Translations under genes and position numbers: made by a program | Part shown: one piece after another, positions 1-7,160 of the stretch | Layout: every line of letters starts with the position of its first letter | Numbering within the stretch: position 1 is the stretch's first letter | Assembly (NCBI GenBank): GCA_040382095.1 | Contig: JBEIGB010000142.1 | Coordinates: forward strand, 1 to 7,179 | Direction of reading: 5' to 3' | DNA length: 7,179 nucleotides | Source: JADJPL01 sp040382095 | Lineage (GTDB): Bacteria; Bacteroidota; Bacteroidia; Chitinophagales; Saprospiraceae | Notes under the pieces: model-generated | What the model was told of the DNA's origin: nothing | The model's input: the letters and a program-made list of their open reading frames with translations, nothing else | Database searches by the model: none

Positions 1-1
1 C

Positions 2-694
2 ACCCTGATCCGTCAACCTGCGGATATCAGCGAAGCAGCGCTCTTGAAAATCGTAGAAGACCTTAACCATAACAGCGATATTGATGGGTTTATTGTCCAG
101 TTGCCCCTGCCGCGACATATTGACGAGCAAAAAATCACGCTGGCGATCCGACCGGAAAAAGATGTAGATGGCTTCCATCCGGTCAACGTTGGCCGAATGG
201 CACAGGGCCTCCCTTGCTACCTGCCGGCCACCCCGATGGGTATCCTCGAGATGTTGAAACGCTGCGAAATCCCCACTGCCGGCAAGGAGGTTGTCGTACT
301 GGGCAGGAGCAATATCGTAGGTACGCCCATCGCTATCCTCCTGTCGCGAAAAGGATACCCCGGAGATGCCACGGTCACCATCTGCCATAGCAGGACGGAA
401 AACCTGTCCGCCCATACCCGCCGTGCAGATATCCTGATCGCCGCCATTGGCCGTGCCGAAATGGTGACCGGGGAAATGGTAAAGCCTGGCGCCGTTGTGA
501 TTGATGTCGGCATAAACCGCGTGGACGATCCCACCCACCCGAAAGGATACCGCCTTGCCGGCGATGTCCACTTCGAAAGTGTCGCGCCGGTCTGTTCCTG
601 GATTACCCCGGTGCCCGGTGGCGTTGGCCAGCTTACGGTCGTATCCCTGCTCCAGAATACGCTCAGCGCCAGCCTGAAAAGTGTCTTCGGCTAA
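2..694 (+). CDS. folD: FolD, bifunctional methylenetetrahydrofolate dehydrogenase / methenyltetrahydrofolate cyclohydrolase (5' truncated by window)
   Basis: This cytosolic enzyme oxidises 5,10-methylene-THF to methenyl-THF with NADP and hydrolyses that to 10-formyl-THF, supplying purine and formyl-Met synthesis. The reading frame is open from base 2 to TAA at 692-694, giving 230 residues; full-length FolD is about 290, so roughly 60 N-terminal residues, including the catalytic Lys region, lie outside the window. Numbering from base 2, visible motifs are the QLPLP signature (33-37), KDVDGFHP with the folate-site Asp (53-60), the Rossmann dinucleotide-binding stretch with GRSNIVG (101-107), CHSRT (128-132), and the C-terminal ITPVPGGVG (202-210). 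The last signature reads PGGVGQLT where the family normally has PGGVGPMT. The TTG at 44 is an internal codon, not the start. A 258-nt gap separates the gene from the next one, so it is probably transcribed separately. Identification is firm. Confidence 0.97.
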   Translation, partial: TLIRQPADISEAALLKIVEDLNHNSDIDGFIVQLPLPRHIDEQKITLAIRPEKDVDGFHPVNVGRMAQGLPCYLPATPMGILEMLKRCEIPTAGKEVVVLGRSNIVGTPIAILLSRKGYPGDATVTICHSRTENLSAHTRRADILIAAIGRAEMVTGEMVKPGAVVIDVGINRVDDPTHPKGYRLAGDVHFESVAPVCSWITPVPGGVGQLTVVSLLQNTLSASLKSVFG

Positions 695-833
695 GATTCC
701 GTGGAGTAATCCAGGCACTCCCCCCCTGAACGCCTCCACCGGCATGCCTGAAAATACCGGAATTGGCACGACAGCACAACCGAAGCTGTCGCATCGGTCA
801 CGGGGTGTACAAATCGTGTCAAGGCTGTCCCCG

Positions 834-853
834 GGTAGCGAAAGCACCTTTTT
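834..853 (+). terminator. Weak candidate intrinsic terminator downstream of folD
   Basis: A short stem, GGT-GC on the left (one bulged A at 837) and GCACC on the right, is capped by a GAAA tetraloop (840-843) and followed directly by five T (849-853). It lies about 140 nt after the folD stop, in an otherwise featureless 258-nt gap. The stem is only 5 bp, so it may be chance. Apart from this and a run of seven C (720-726), I see nothing convincing in 695-952: no RNA gene and no clear open frame with coding character. Confidence 0.3.
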
Positions 854-952
854 ACACCACCTGATGAACAACAGCCCTGATTTATTTCTAAAACAATAGG
901 GCCGTAAAATAGCTTCTCATTATTAAACGGGTATTTTGCCCTTTTCACCGAT

Positions 953-1462
953 ATGGACGCAAAAACAGGACTTTTACATCTGCACCGCCAAACTATGGAG
1001 ATACTTGCACAAATCAGTGCAGAGGACTATTCCACGCCGCTCGAATTATTTAACGGTGCTACCCTGGGACAGCACTTCCGGCATATCCTTGATTTTTTCC
1101 AGTGCCTTGCCGATGCAGCAACCAGTGGTGTCGTGGACTATGCACGACGGCAACGCGACCCCGTGCCCGAGAATGACCCCGGGGCCGCGGCGACCTTGTT
1201 TCAGCAGGTCCTTGACCAGATCGGAAAAATGACCGAAGGCAGTACGCTGTATATGCGTGCGGATTTCATGCACGCCACCGAAGCCGGCAGACCGCTGTAC
1301 GCCTCTTCCGCAGGCAGGGAAATGACTTTTGTCCACGATCATGCCATCCACCACATGGCTATGATACAAATGGGGATCCGGGAATATTTCCCTTATATTG
1401 TGCGTTCTGCGCATTTTGGCGTTGCGCCATCCACTGTTAAATTCCGTATGGAACAAGAATAA
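953..1462 (+). CDS. DinB/YfiT-like putative metalloprotein
   Basis: This is a 169-residue protein, the usual size for DinB-superfamily four-helix bundles, which often carry a metal bound by three histidines. Helical segments with His pairs are visible: GQHFRHILDFF (39-49, His41 and His44) and FVHDHAIHHMAMI (126-138, His128, 130, 133, 134). One His in the first cluster and two in the second would suit the family's metal triad. No signal peptide or membrane segment is present, so it is probably cytosolic. ATG at 953 is chosen because it begins the helical domain directly; an overlapping frame from 936 lacks these motifs. There is no Shine-Dalgarno, as is common in Bacteroidota. TAA at 1460-1462 is 3 nt before prmA, implying cotranscription and perhaps coupled translation. 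The family includes thiol-dependent transferases and many proteins of unknown activity; no reaction can be assigned here. The fold assignment is from motif pattern only. Confidence 0.72.
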   Translation: MDAKTGLLHLHRQTMEILAQISAEDYSTPLELFNGATLGQHFRHILDFFQCLADAATSGVVDYARRQRDPVPENDPGAAATLFQQVLDQIGKMTEGSTLYMRADFMHATEAGRPLYASSAGREMTFVHDHAIHHMAMIQMGIREYFPYIVRSAHFGVAPSTVKFRMEQE

Positions 1463-1465
1463 ATT

Positions 1466-2293
1466 ATGGACTCCTGGCAATTTTTTTTTCCTATTGAACC
1501 CGAGCGGTCAGACCTTTTGCTGGCCTGGCTCGAAGATTTCCCATTCGATGCTTTTCAGGAAACCGGGGATGGTTTGTTTGCCTTTCTTTCAGCGGATGAG
1601 GATCCCGAGGCCATTGCTGTGCAGCTCGATCCACTACTGCGCGAGCTCGGGATTACCTGCAAGCGGGAAATAATCCCTGCACAAAATTGGAATGCCCTTT
1701 GGGAAAGTAATTTCAGCCCGGTGCAGGTCGGTATGTTCTGTGGTATCCGGGCGGATTTTCATGCCCCCTTCCAGGATGTCCGCCACGAATTGGTCATCCA
1801 ACCGAAGATGGCTTTTGGTACTGGTCACCATGAAACAACCTATATGATGATTGCATTTATGGAAACCCTGCCTTTTCAGGGTGCCCATGTGCTCGACTTT
1901 GGGTGTGGGACGGGTATCCTCGCAATACTCGCTGCAAAACTCGGCGCCCCGCACATTGATGCAGTAGATATCGAGGAGGCTGCGACAGAAAACACCATCG
2001 AAAATGCCTCTGTCAACCAGGTCGCCGGCCAGATCGCGGTCTTTACCGGAACCCTCGAGGCCGTTCCGGAAAGACTGTACGATATCCTGCTGGCAAATAT
2101 CAACCGCAACGTAATTTTAGCTACTTTACCCTCGTTATATCAGAGGCTCAGCAACGGCGGGACCTTACTGATCTCCGGGATACTGGAGACTGATCGCGCC
2201 CACGTCTTTGAAGCGGCACAAAATGCCGGTTTTCAAATTAACCGATTTACAGGAAGGGGGAACTGGATCGCCGCAAGCCTGCTCCGACCCTGA
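1466..2293 (+). CDS. prmA: Ribosomal protein L11 methyltransferase PrmA
   Basis: PrmA uses S-adenosylmethionine to methylate ribosomal protein L11 in the cytosol. The 275-residue product is close to the family's usual size (about 250-300). An N-terminal L11-recognition domain (about 1-65) precedes a linker and the class I methyltransferase domain. Visible motifs are NWNALWESNFSPV (74-86), AFGTGHHETT (116-125, the PrmA substrate/SAM loop), the glycine-rich SAM motif VLDFGCGTG (142-150), the acidic end of strand 2, DAVDIE (165-170), and LLANINRNVI (208-217) in the place of the catalytic N-rich motif IV. ATG at 1466 follows the previous stop by 3 nt and gives the expected N terminus. Codons 6-8 are an uninterrupted run of nine T (Phe-Phe-Phe). 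The stop is 25 nt before the start of the giant downstream gene. Identification is firm; substrate is inferred from the family. Confidence 0.95.
   Translation: MDSWQFFFPIEPERSDLLLAWLEDFPFDAFQETGDGLFAFLSADEDPEAIAVQLDPLLRELGITCKREIIPAQNWNALWESNFSPVQVGMFCGIRADFHAPFQDVRHELVIQPKMAFGTGHHETTYMMIAFMETLPFQGAHVLDFGCGTGILAILAAKLGAPHIDAVDIEEAATENTIENASVNQVAGQIAVFTGTLEAVPERLYDILLANINRNVILATLPSLYQRLSNGGTLLISGILETDRAHVFEAAQNAGFQINRFTGRGNWIAASLLRP
1481..1489 (+). repeat. T9 homopolymer tract in codons 6-8 of prmA
   Basis: Nine consecutive T encode three Phe immediately after the prmA start. Such tracts can cause slippage during replication or transcription, and a +1 or -1 change here would disrupt the gene near its beginning. 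Whether this happens cannot be seen from one sequence. Confidence 0.9.
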
Positions 2294-2318
2294 ATACCCC
2301 GGTAAGCAAACGAACGTT

Positions 2319-2393
2319 ATGCGCATTTCCTTTTTTATTGCCCTGATTGTGATTTTTTGTATCCAGGTACCCGTACCGGGCTTGTGTCACAAA
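2319..2393 (+). other. Predicted N-terminal signal peptide of the giant protein
   Basis: A charged MR start, a hydrophobic core rich in Phe, Ile, Leu and Val, and a Pro/Gly-containing c-region ending near Cys or His form a typical Sec signal. PGLC does not fit a lipoprotein box well, because Pro and Gly precede the Leu-Cys. The exact cleavage position is uncertain. Confidence 0.75.
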
Positions 2394-5300
2394 TCATTTG
2401 AAGCCCCGTTCAGGGAAAATATCATGGGTGGACATATTGTTTTATCCCGAAATACGCCCCTACCCTTTCCAAAAAACACGCTTTCCTTTATCCAAAGCGC
2501 CGATACCTTTCCACCCGATCCATTGCGTTTTATCGCCGCCCTTGAAAGCTTTATTTTAGCGGGCAAAAACGAGGCGGCGACCGCGGCGTTCAAAGCGGCC
2601 GAGCCTTTGATCCGGGCAGCAGGGAAAAATGCCGACGAATTCAATCTCATCTACCGTACCTGTACGCTGATGCAGTCGCGGCGGTTGAGCGCCAGCCCAT
2701 ATTTCAAAAGATATCTGGAGGTCCTCCCTACCCTGCGCAACCTCCAGACGGGCGCAGAAACTTCCCGGCAATGGCACCTTATCCTGGAACACCTGCTTCA
2801 GCCCGGGCAGAACAACAACATCGGGGATTTCAACAATTTTCTCAGTTTCTCGGAAGCCCTGTTTACCCGGCAATCGTTCACCCTTGCCACCGGTGCTTCC
2901 CTGCAGTGGCGCCTGGAAGTCCCGACCTGGAAACTGGGGCTCCTCGACGGAGACCCTGTGCTGCAAGTCGCACAAACCTCGCTGCTGGCCTGGCGGATGA
3001 AAGATTCCATGCGTATCTCGGCAACCTCGGGGGATTATTTCCCGCTTCAAAACCTTTGGAAAGGGAAATCAGGAAAAGCAAGCTGGGAACGCGCCGGGCT
3101 CGGCCCCGATGTTTTCGTCGAACTCGACACCTATTCCATTGATATTCGAAGGGGCACCTATAGCACCAGCAATGCCTTGCTCACCTATCCCCAGCTACTC
3201 GGGGCCCGGAAAATACGGGGTACCTTCACCGACCGCATCTCAGCGGAAGCAGGTGAAGGTTTGGGGTCTTATCCCAAGTTTGAAGCCAACGGGGAGTTTG
3301 TAGAGATAAAAAATTTAGGCGACGGGGTGCAATTTGGCGGCAGTTTTCGCCTGGAGGGAAAAACCTTTACGGGCATCGCCGCGAATGGGCGCAGGGCGCA
3401 GGTCAGCATTTATACCCCCCGAAAAGCCCTGGTATTTTATGGAGAGGGCGACCGCTTCTCCGTTCGGAAAGGCGAAGTGTTAAGTGCCGAACGTGTGCGG
3501 GCAGTTTTTTACAACCAGGGCGATTCCATCACCCACCCTTCCGTAAATATTCAGTTTAACATTCCCAGTGGCCAGCTCCGCATGTATCGCGGAGAAACAG
3601 GAAACGCCCGAAACCCCTTTTTCAGCGCCCTTCACCAGGTGAATATTTTTGCCGAGGATATCATCGCCGGGCTTGAGACGGATTCGGTTATTATCGGCAA
3701 ACCCACGATCAGCGTGGCACAGAAGGAAGCGGTCCGAATAGAATCCCTCGATTTTTTCAATAAAGCGGAATACGCCCAGATACAGAGTATTGCTTCCTTT
3801 AACCCCGTCGGGCTGATTAAAGCTACCGCAGAACGCGAAGGTTCCCGCATCCTCGACTCGGAAAAACTCGCGAAGGGCATCAACCCAAATTATTCCGCGC
3901 AGAATATCTCCGGCCTCCTTTTCGACCTCGCCGAAGAAGGGTTCATCAGCTATGACAGCGAAACCAGGCGGGTCGAAATCAAAGACAAGATATTTCACTA
4001 CGTCAATGCCGATAACGGGAAAACCGATTTTGACGTCCTGCGCATCCTCTCCAATACAGACAGCGTCAACGCCATTCTGGACCTCCGCAGCAAAAACATT
4101 TTGCTGCGCGGCTTAAAAATCATCCCTTTGAGCCCCTGGCAGCAGGTCTCGTTCCTGCCCGATTCCGGCAGAGCAGTCCTGGGTCCCAACCGCACACTGC
4201 GGTTCGATGGCAAAATCCAGGCAGGTTTCAGCGAAATCATGGGCAGTAAGTTCAGGTTCAACTACCCCGATTTCACCATCCGTCTGGATTCTGTCAAGAC
4301 CCTGCGCCTCTTTGCACCGGAAACGCGGCCTTCAGAAACGCCGGACCTGCAGCCATTCGAATTGACCTCTACGATCGAGCGGTTCAGCGGGGTATTGCAT
4401 ATTGACGCACCGGACAACAAAAGCAACCGAAAAAAGATCCCTGCCTACCCTGCACTCCAAAGTACGACCAAAAGTTATGTGTTTTATGACGGGCCTTTTG
4501 CTAAAGATACCGTGTATAAACGGGATTCTTTCTTTTTCGAGCTGGATACCTTCCGTTTCGACCAACTCGACAATTACATAAAAAGCGAAATTTCCCTGAA
4601 AGGCCGGCTATATTCAGGTAGCGTCTTCCCCGATTTCAGGGAGTCGCTGCGGGTGAGGCCAGATTACTCGCTTGGCTTTGAACACCGCGTGCCCAGTGCC
4701 GGCTACCAGGTATTTCAGAAAAAAGGGCTGTTCAACGGAATCCTCGATCTCAGCAACCGTGGGCTTTTCGGTAAAGGCACCCTCAAGTATCTCGGTGCTG
4801 CCCTCGACAGCGAAGACTTCCAGTTCCGACCGGGGCAGGCCCTCGGCAGCGCCAAAGAATTTGCGCTTCAGGAAGTGCGGGGCAACAACCCCGTGCCCGG
4901 TATTACCGGACAAAGCGTCAGCATTGACTGGCGGCCCGAGGCGGATAGTATGTACATTTCCTCGGCAGATGCCGCTTTCCGTCTTTTTAAAGAAGGAGTC
5001 CATACCCTTAATGGCAGGATTATCCTTACTCCCGGAGGGCTCAAAGGTATCGGGACCCTGGAATGGCCCGAGGCCAGGATCAACTCTCCGCAATTCTCTT
5101 TTGGCGCTTTCTCGGCAAGCGCTGATACGATGGAGCTGGAAATCAAATCAGCGGGCAGTGGCGATGCTGCCATCAAGACCGGTAATATCCGGGGGACGGT
5201 AGATTTTGACGAAAAAAAGGGGGTATTCCGCAGCAATCAGGAATTCCTCAAAACCGCGCTCCCTTATAACCGCTACGAAACCACTATGAACGAGTTTGAC

Positions 5301-6944
5301 TGGGACATGGCGGCACAAAATATCGTCTTCAAATCCGATGAAAAGAAACCCGGTACTTTTACTGCGACACAGCCCGACCGGGATACCCTTACCTTCCAGG
5401 GTACCACCGCATCCTATAGCCTGAAAGACTATTCGCTGCGCATCGGCGGCATCCCATACATCAAATCCGCCGACGCCTTCATCTATCCGGATAGCGGGCG
5501 TGCGGACATCCGCACCGGCGGGGAAATGACCGTACTGGAAAATGCAACGATTATCTGTGATACCCTCACCCGGAACCACCGTATCAACCGGGCCACAGTC
5601 ACCATCCTGGGGCGCAAGGAGTACCGCGCTACAGGATTTTACGAATACAATATCGGGGATAAAAAACAGGAAATCGCTTTTGGCGATATCCGTGGAACAA
5701 GGGTTGGAAAGGGTGCTATGAGCCAGAAACCTACTGCTACCCTCGCCAACGGCATCATAGAAAAAAGCGATCTTTTCCTGATTGATGCCAAAACCGCATT
5801 CTATGGGGATATCAGCCTGGGCTCCGAGTCGGCCAACCTGAAATTCGATGGCTTCGCCCGGCTCGAAAGCGAGGCGCTACCCGAACGCAACTGGTTTAAT
5901 ATCAGTAGTGAAGGATATAAAAAACAACTCGCTATCCGCATCAAAAACCCCAAGAGCGAAGAAGGTTTCCCCCTGGCCAACGGGTTATTCCTGAGCAAGG
6001 AAGTAGCCAATATCTACCCCCGGGTCATGATGCCGCTATTCTTTCGCAAAGACCGTCCCATCTTTCCCGCCGAGGGGGTTTTCCTCTATGATAAAAAACG
6101 GGACGCGTTCCTGCTGGGCGATTCTGCCCGTATTGTCGGGAATGTGATGCGCGGAAACCTGCTGACCTTCTTTTCCGCTACCGGAAAAGTCGAAGCCGAG
6201 GGTACGTTCAACCTTTGCAGCGGGCTGAAGTATTACAATGTCAAAGCAGCAGGGAAGGCAAATACAGAATTCCAAAACCTCCCCGACAGCGTCCTGATGG
6301 ACACCCCTCCCCCACCGGTAGATTTCGACTTGTTCGCCGGACTGACCTTCCCCATCCCGGAGAAACTCATCCGCCTCATCCAGAATGAAATCGCTGCTGC
6401 CAGCTTCGGCACCAACCCTATCGCCTATCTCGCCGACCTGGATTATTATAAAAAAGGACTTACAAATATCTTTCCCGACTCCCGGGAATTCCAGGATGCC
6501 CTAAATACTATGGGCAATGGTATCGTAGAGCTACCTAAAGCGTCCAATACCTTTACTTTCTTTTTCAGCAACCTTAAAATGCGCTGGGATAAAGACTACC
6601 AGTCGCTCGTCACCCTGCAGCCCGAAGCCGGGCTGATCAGCATGCTCGGCCAGCCAATAAACCTCAAAGTCACTTGCTATGCCGAATTCAAAATGCCCTC
6701 GAACGAAGACGACAGGGTTTATTTCTACCTGAAGCTGCCAAACGAAATCTATTATTATATCGGATACCGAAACGGAATCCTCGAGCTGAACTCCAACGAT
6801 TCCCGTTTCATGGGTGAGGCCTCGAAACTCAAAGCCACAGAATTGTTACTCAAGATGCCCGACGGGGAAAATTATGAGATTCAACTGGTGGAGGCCAACC
6901 GCGCCACGGCTTTCGTCCGAAGGGCGCAGGCTGTAGGGAAATAA
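2319..6944 (+). CDS. Very large secreted beta-rich protein of unknown function
   Basis: I do not recognise a named family. ATG at 2319 is preferred over the in-frame TTG at 2208 inside prmA because it begins a clear signal peptide: MRIS, then a hydrophobic stretch (about 4-20) and PVPGLC. No good lipobox is seen, so export to the periplasm or beyond by signal peptidase I is likely, with the cleavage site uncertain. The product is 1541 residues. After the leader, about 45-190 looks mainly helical. From about 225 onward are short alternating polar/hydrophobic strands with many DSV, DSGR and LRFDG type turns, suggesting an extended beta structure. Residues 484-564 look like a helical, winged-helix-like insert. 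An internal repeat begins near 806 and 898. After TPPPPVD (near 1330) comes a short helical part and a C-terminal aromatic beta domain (about 1405-1541, with motifs FFFSNLKMRWD and YYYIGYRNGILELNS). Cysteines are few and there is no transmembrane helix after the leader. It recalls large conserved hypothetical proteins of Bacteroidota, from memory only. It probably shares a transcript with prmA (25-nt gap). Confidence 0.9.
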   Translation: MRISFFIALIVIFCIQVPVPGLCHKSFEAPFRENIMGGHIVLSRNTPLPFPKNTLSFIQSADTFPPDPLRFIAALESFILAGKNEAATAAFKAAEPLIRAAGKNADEFNLIYRTCTLMQSRRLSASPYFKRYLEVLPTLRNLQTGAETSRQWHLILEHLLQPGQNNNIGDFNNFLSFSEALFTRQSFTLATGASLQWRLEVPTWKLGLLDGDPVLQVAQTSLLAWRMKDSMRISATSGDYFPLQNLWKGKSGKASWERAGLGPDVFVELDTYSIDIRRGTYSTSNALLTYPQLLGARKIRGTFTDRISAEAGEGLGSYPKFEANGEFVEIKNLGDGVQFGGSFRLEGKTFTGIAANGRRAQVSIYTPRKALVFYGEGDRFSVRKGEVLSAERVRAVFYNQGDSITHPSVNIQFNIPSGQLRMYRGETGNARNPFFSALHQVNIFAEDIIAGLETDSVIIGKPTISVAQKEAVRIESLDFFNKAEYAQIQSIASFNPVGLIKATAEREGSRILDSEKLAKGINPNYSAQNISGLLFDLAEEGFISYDSETRRVEIKDKIFHYVNADNGKTDFDVLRILSNTDSVNAILDLRSKNILLRGLKIIPLSPWQQVSFLPDSGRAVLGPNRTLRFDGKIQAGFSEIMGSKFRFNYPDFTIRLDSVKTLRLFAPETRPSETPDLQPFELTSTIERFSGVLHIDAPDNKSNRKKIPAYPALQSTTKSYVFYDGPFAKDTVYKRDSFFFELDTFRFDQLDNYIKSEISLKGRLYSGSVFPDFRESLRVRPDYSLGFEHRVPSAGYQVFQKKGLFNGILDLSNRGLFGKGTLKYLGAALDSEDFQFRPGQALGSAKEFALQEVRGNNPVPGITGQSVSIDWRPEADSMYISSADAAFRLFKEGVHTLNGRIILTPGGLKGIGTLEWPEARINSPQFSFGAFSASADTMELEIKSAGSGDAAIKTGNIRGTVDFDEKKGVFRSNQEFLKTALPYNRYETTMNEFDWDMAAQNIVFKSDEKKPGTFTATQPDRDTLTFQGTTASYSLKDYSLRIGGIPYIKSADAFIYPDSGRADIRTGGEMTVLENATIICDTLTRNHRINRATVTILGRKEYRATGFYEYNIGDKKQEIAFGDIRGTRVGKGAMSQKPTATLANGIIEKSDLFLIDAKTAFYGDISLGSESANLKFDGFARLESEALPERNWFNISSEGYKKQLAIRIKNPKSEEGFPLANGLFLSKEVANIYPRVMMPLFFRKDRPIFPAEGVFLYDKKRDAFLLGDSARIVGNVMRGNLLTFFSATGKVEAEGTFNLCSGLKYYNVKAAGKANTEFQNLPDSVLMDTPPPPVDFDLFAGLTFPIPEKLIRLIQNEIAAASFGTNPIAYLADLDYYKKGLTNIFPDSREFQDALNTMGNGIVELPKASNTFTFFFSNLKMRWDKDYQSLVTLQPEAGLISMLGQPINLKVTCYAEFKMPSNEDDRVYFYLKLPNEIYYYIGYRNGILELNSNDSRFMGEASKLKATELLLKMPDGENYEIQLVEANRATAFVRRAQAVGK

Positions 6945-6983
6945 TCTATTTCATAGGGTGTTTAAAAAAAATGGGGCTGTCCC

Positions 6984-7022
6984 AAAAGTCCTTTGGCGGC
7001 TTGCGCCGCCAAAGGACTTTTT
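6984..7022 (+). terminator. Strong hairpin, likely intrinsic terminator of the three-gene unit
   Basis: Perfect 17-bp arms (6984-7000 and 7005-7021) flank a TTGC loop. The inner stem is GC-rich (GGCGGC/GCCGCC), the left arm begins AAAA, and the right arm ends in a run of five T (7018-7022). It starts 40 nt after the giant gene's stop. The A-run on one side and T-run on the other would allow termination in both directions. It may equally be a unit of the palindrome cluster that serves as a terminator by default. Confidence 0.7.
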
Positions 7023-7084
7023 CTTAAAACGCTGATTTTGTTCATTTTGCTTCGCAAAATGAACAAAATCAGCGTTTTAAGAAA
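7020..7084. repeat. Perfect 31-bp inverted repeat with 3-nt loop
   Basis: Arms 7020-7050 and 7054-7084 are exactly complementary, separated only by TTC. The tip is ATTTTGC-TTC-GCAAAAT. It shares its outer T with the T-run of the preceding hairpin, so the two sit back to back. The length and perfection exceed what a terminator needs and suggest a repetitive palindromic element or recent formation. Confidence 0.92.
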
Positions 7085-7111
7085 TTCTATGCGTTTGTGT
7101 GAAAAGTATTC

Positions 7112-7128
7112 CGCCGCCTTCGGCGGCG
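7112..7128. repeat. Short GC-rich hairpin
   Basis: CGCCGCC (7112-7118) pairs with GGCGGCG (7122-7128) around TTC. Outside the core, AAAA (7102-7105) faces TTTT (7137-7140) with mismatches between, so it may be a decayed version of the GC-tipped hairpin at 6984-7021. Confidence 0.75.
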
Positions 7129-7160
7129 AAAGAAAGTTTTAGACGAACACTGTATTCATT

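Noticed and set aside
932..938. TATTTTG as a possible Bacteroidota -7 promoter element before the DinB-like gene
   Set aside because: It is one base short of TAnnTTTG, no TTTG is seen at the expected -33 spacing, and the leader would be only a few bases. Not enough to call.
691..948. Open frames on both strands in the folD to DinB-like gap
   Set aside because: The + frame (681-899) overlaps the end of folD and the - frame lacks coding character; both have unusual composition and no recognisable motif.
1046..1480. Minus-strand open frame of 144 codons across the DinB-like gene
   Set aside because: It is a shadow of the + strand gene, with low-complexity His/Gly-rich composition and no family motif.
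2208..2318. In-frame upstream extension of the giant protein from TTG at 2208, overlapping prmA
   Set aside because: The extension is polar, would bury the signal peptide 37 residues inside the protein, and lies over the conserved prmA C terminus. ATG at 2319 is the better start.
3480..3998. Long minus-strand open frames within the giant gene (also at 2556-3050 and 4614-5093)
   Set aside because: They are antisense to a well-supported gene, have no recognisable motifs, and arise from codon bias on the + strand.
7088..7141. 17-codon open frame from ATG at 7088 through the GC hairpin to TAG
   Set aside because: It is too short, consists largely of hairpin sequence, and lacks any independent sign of translation.
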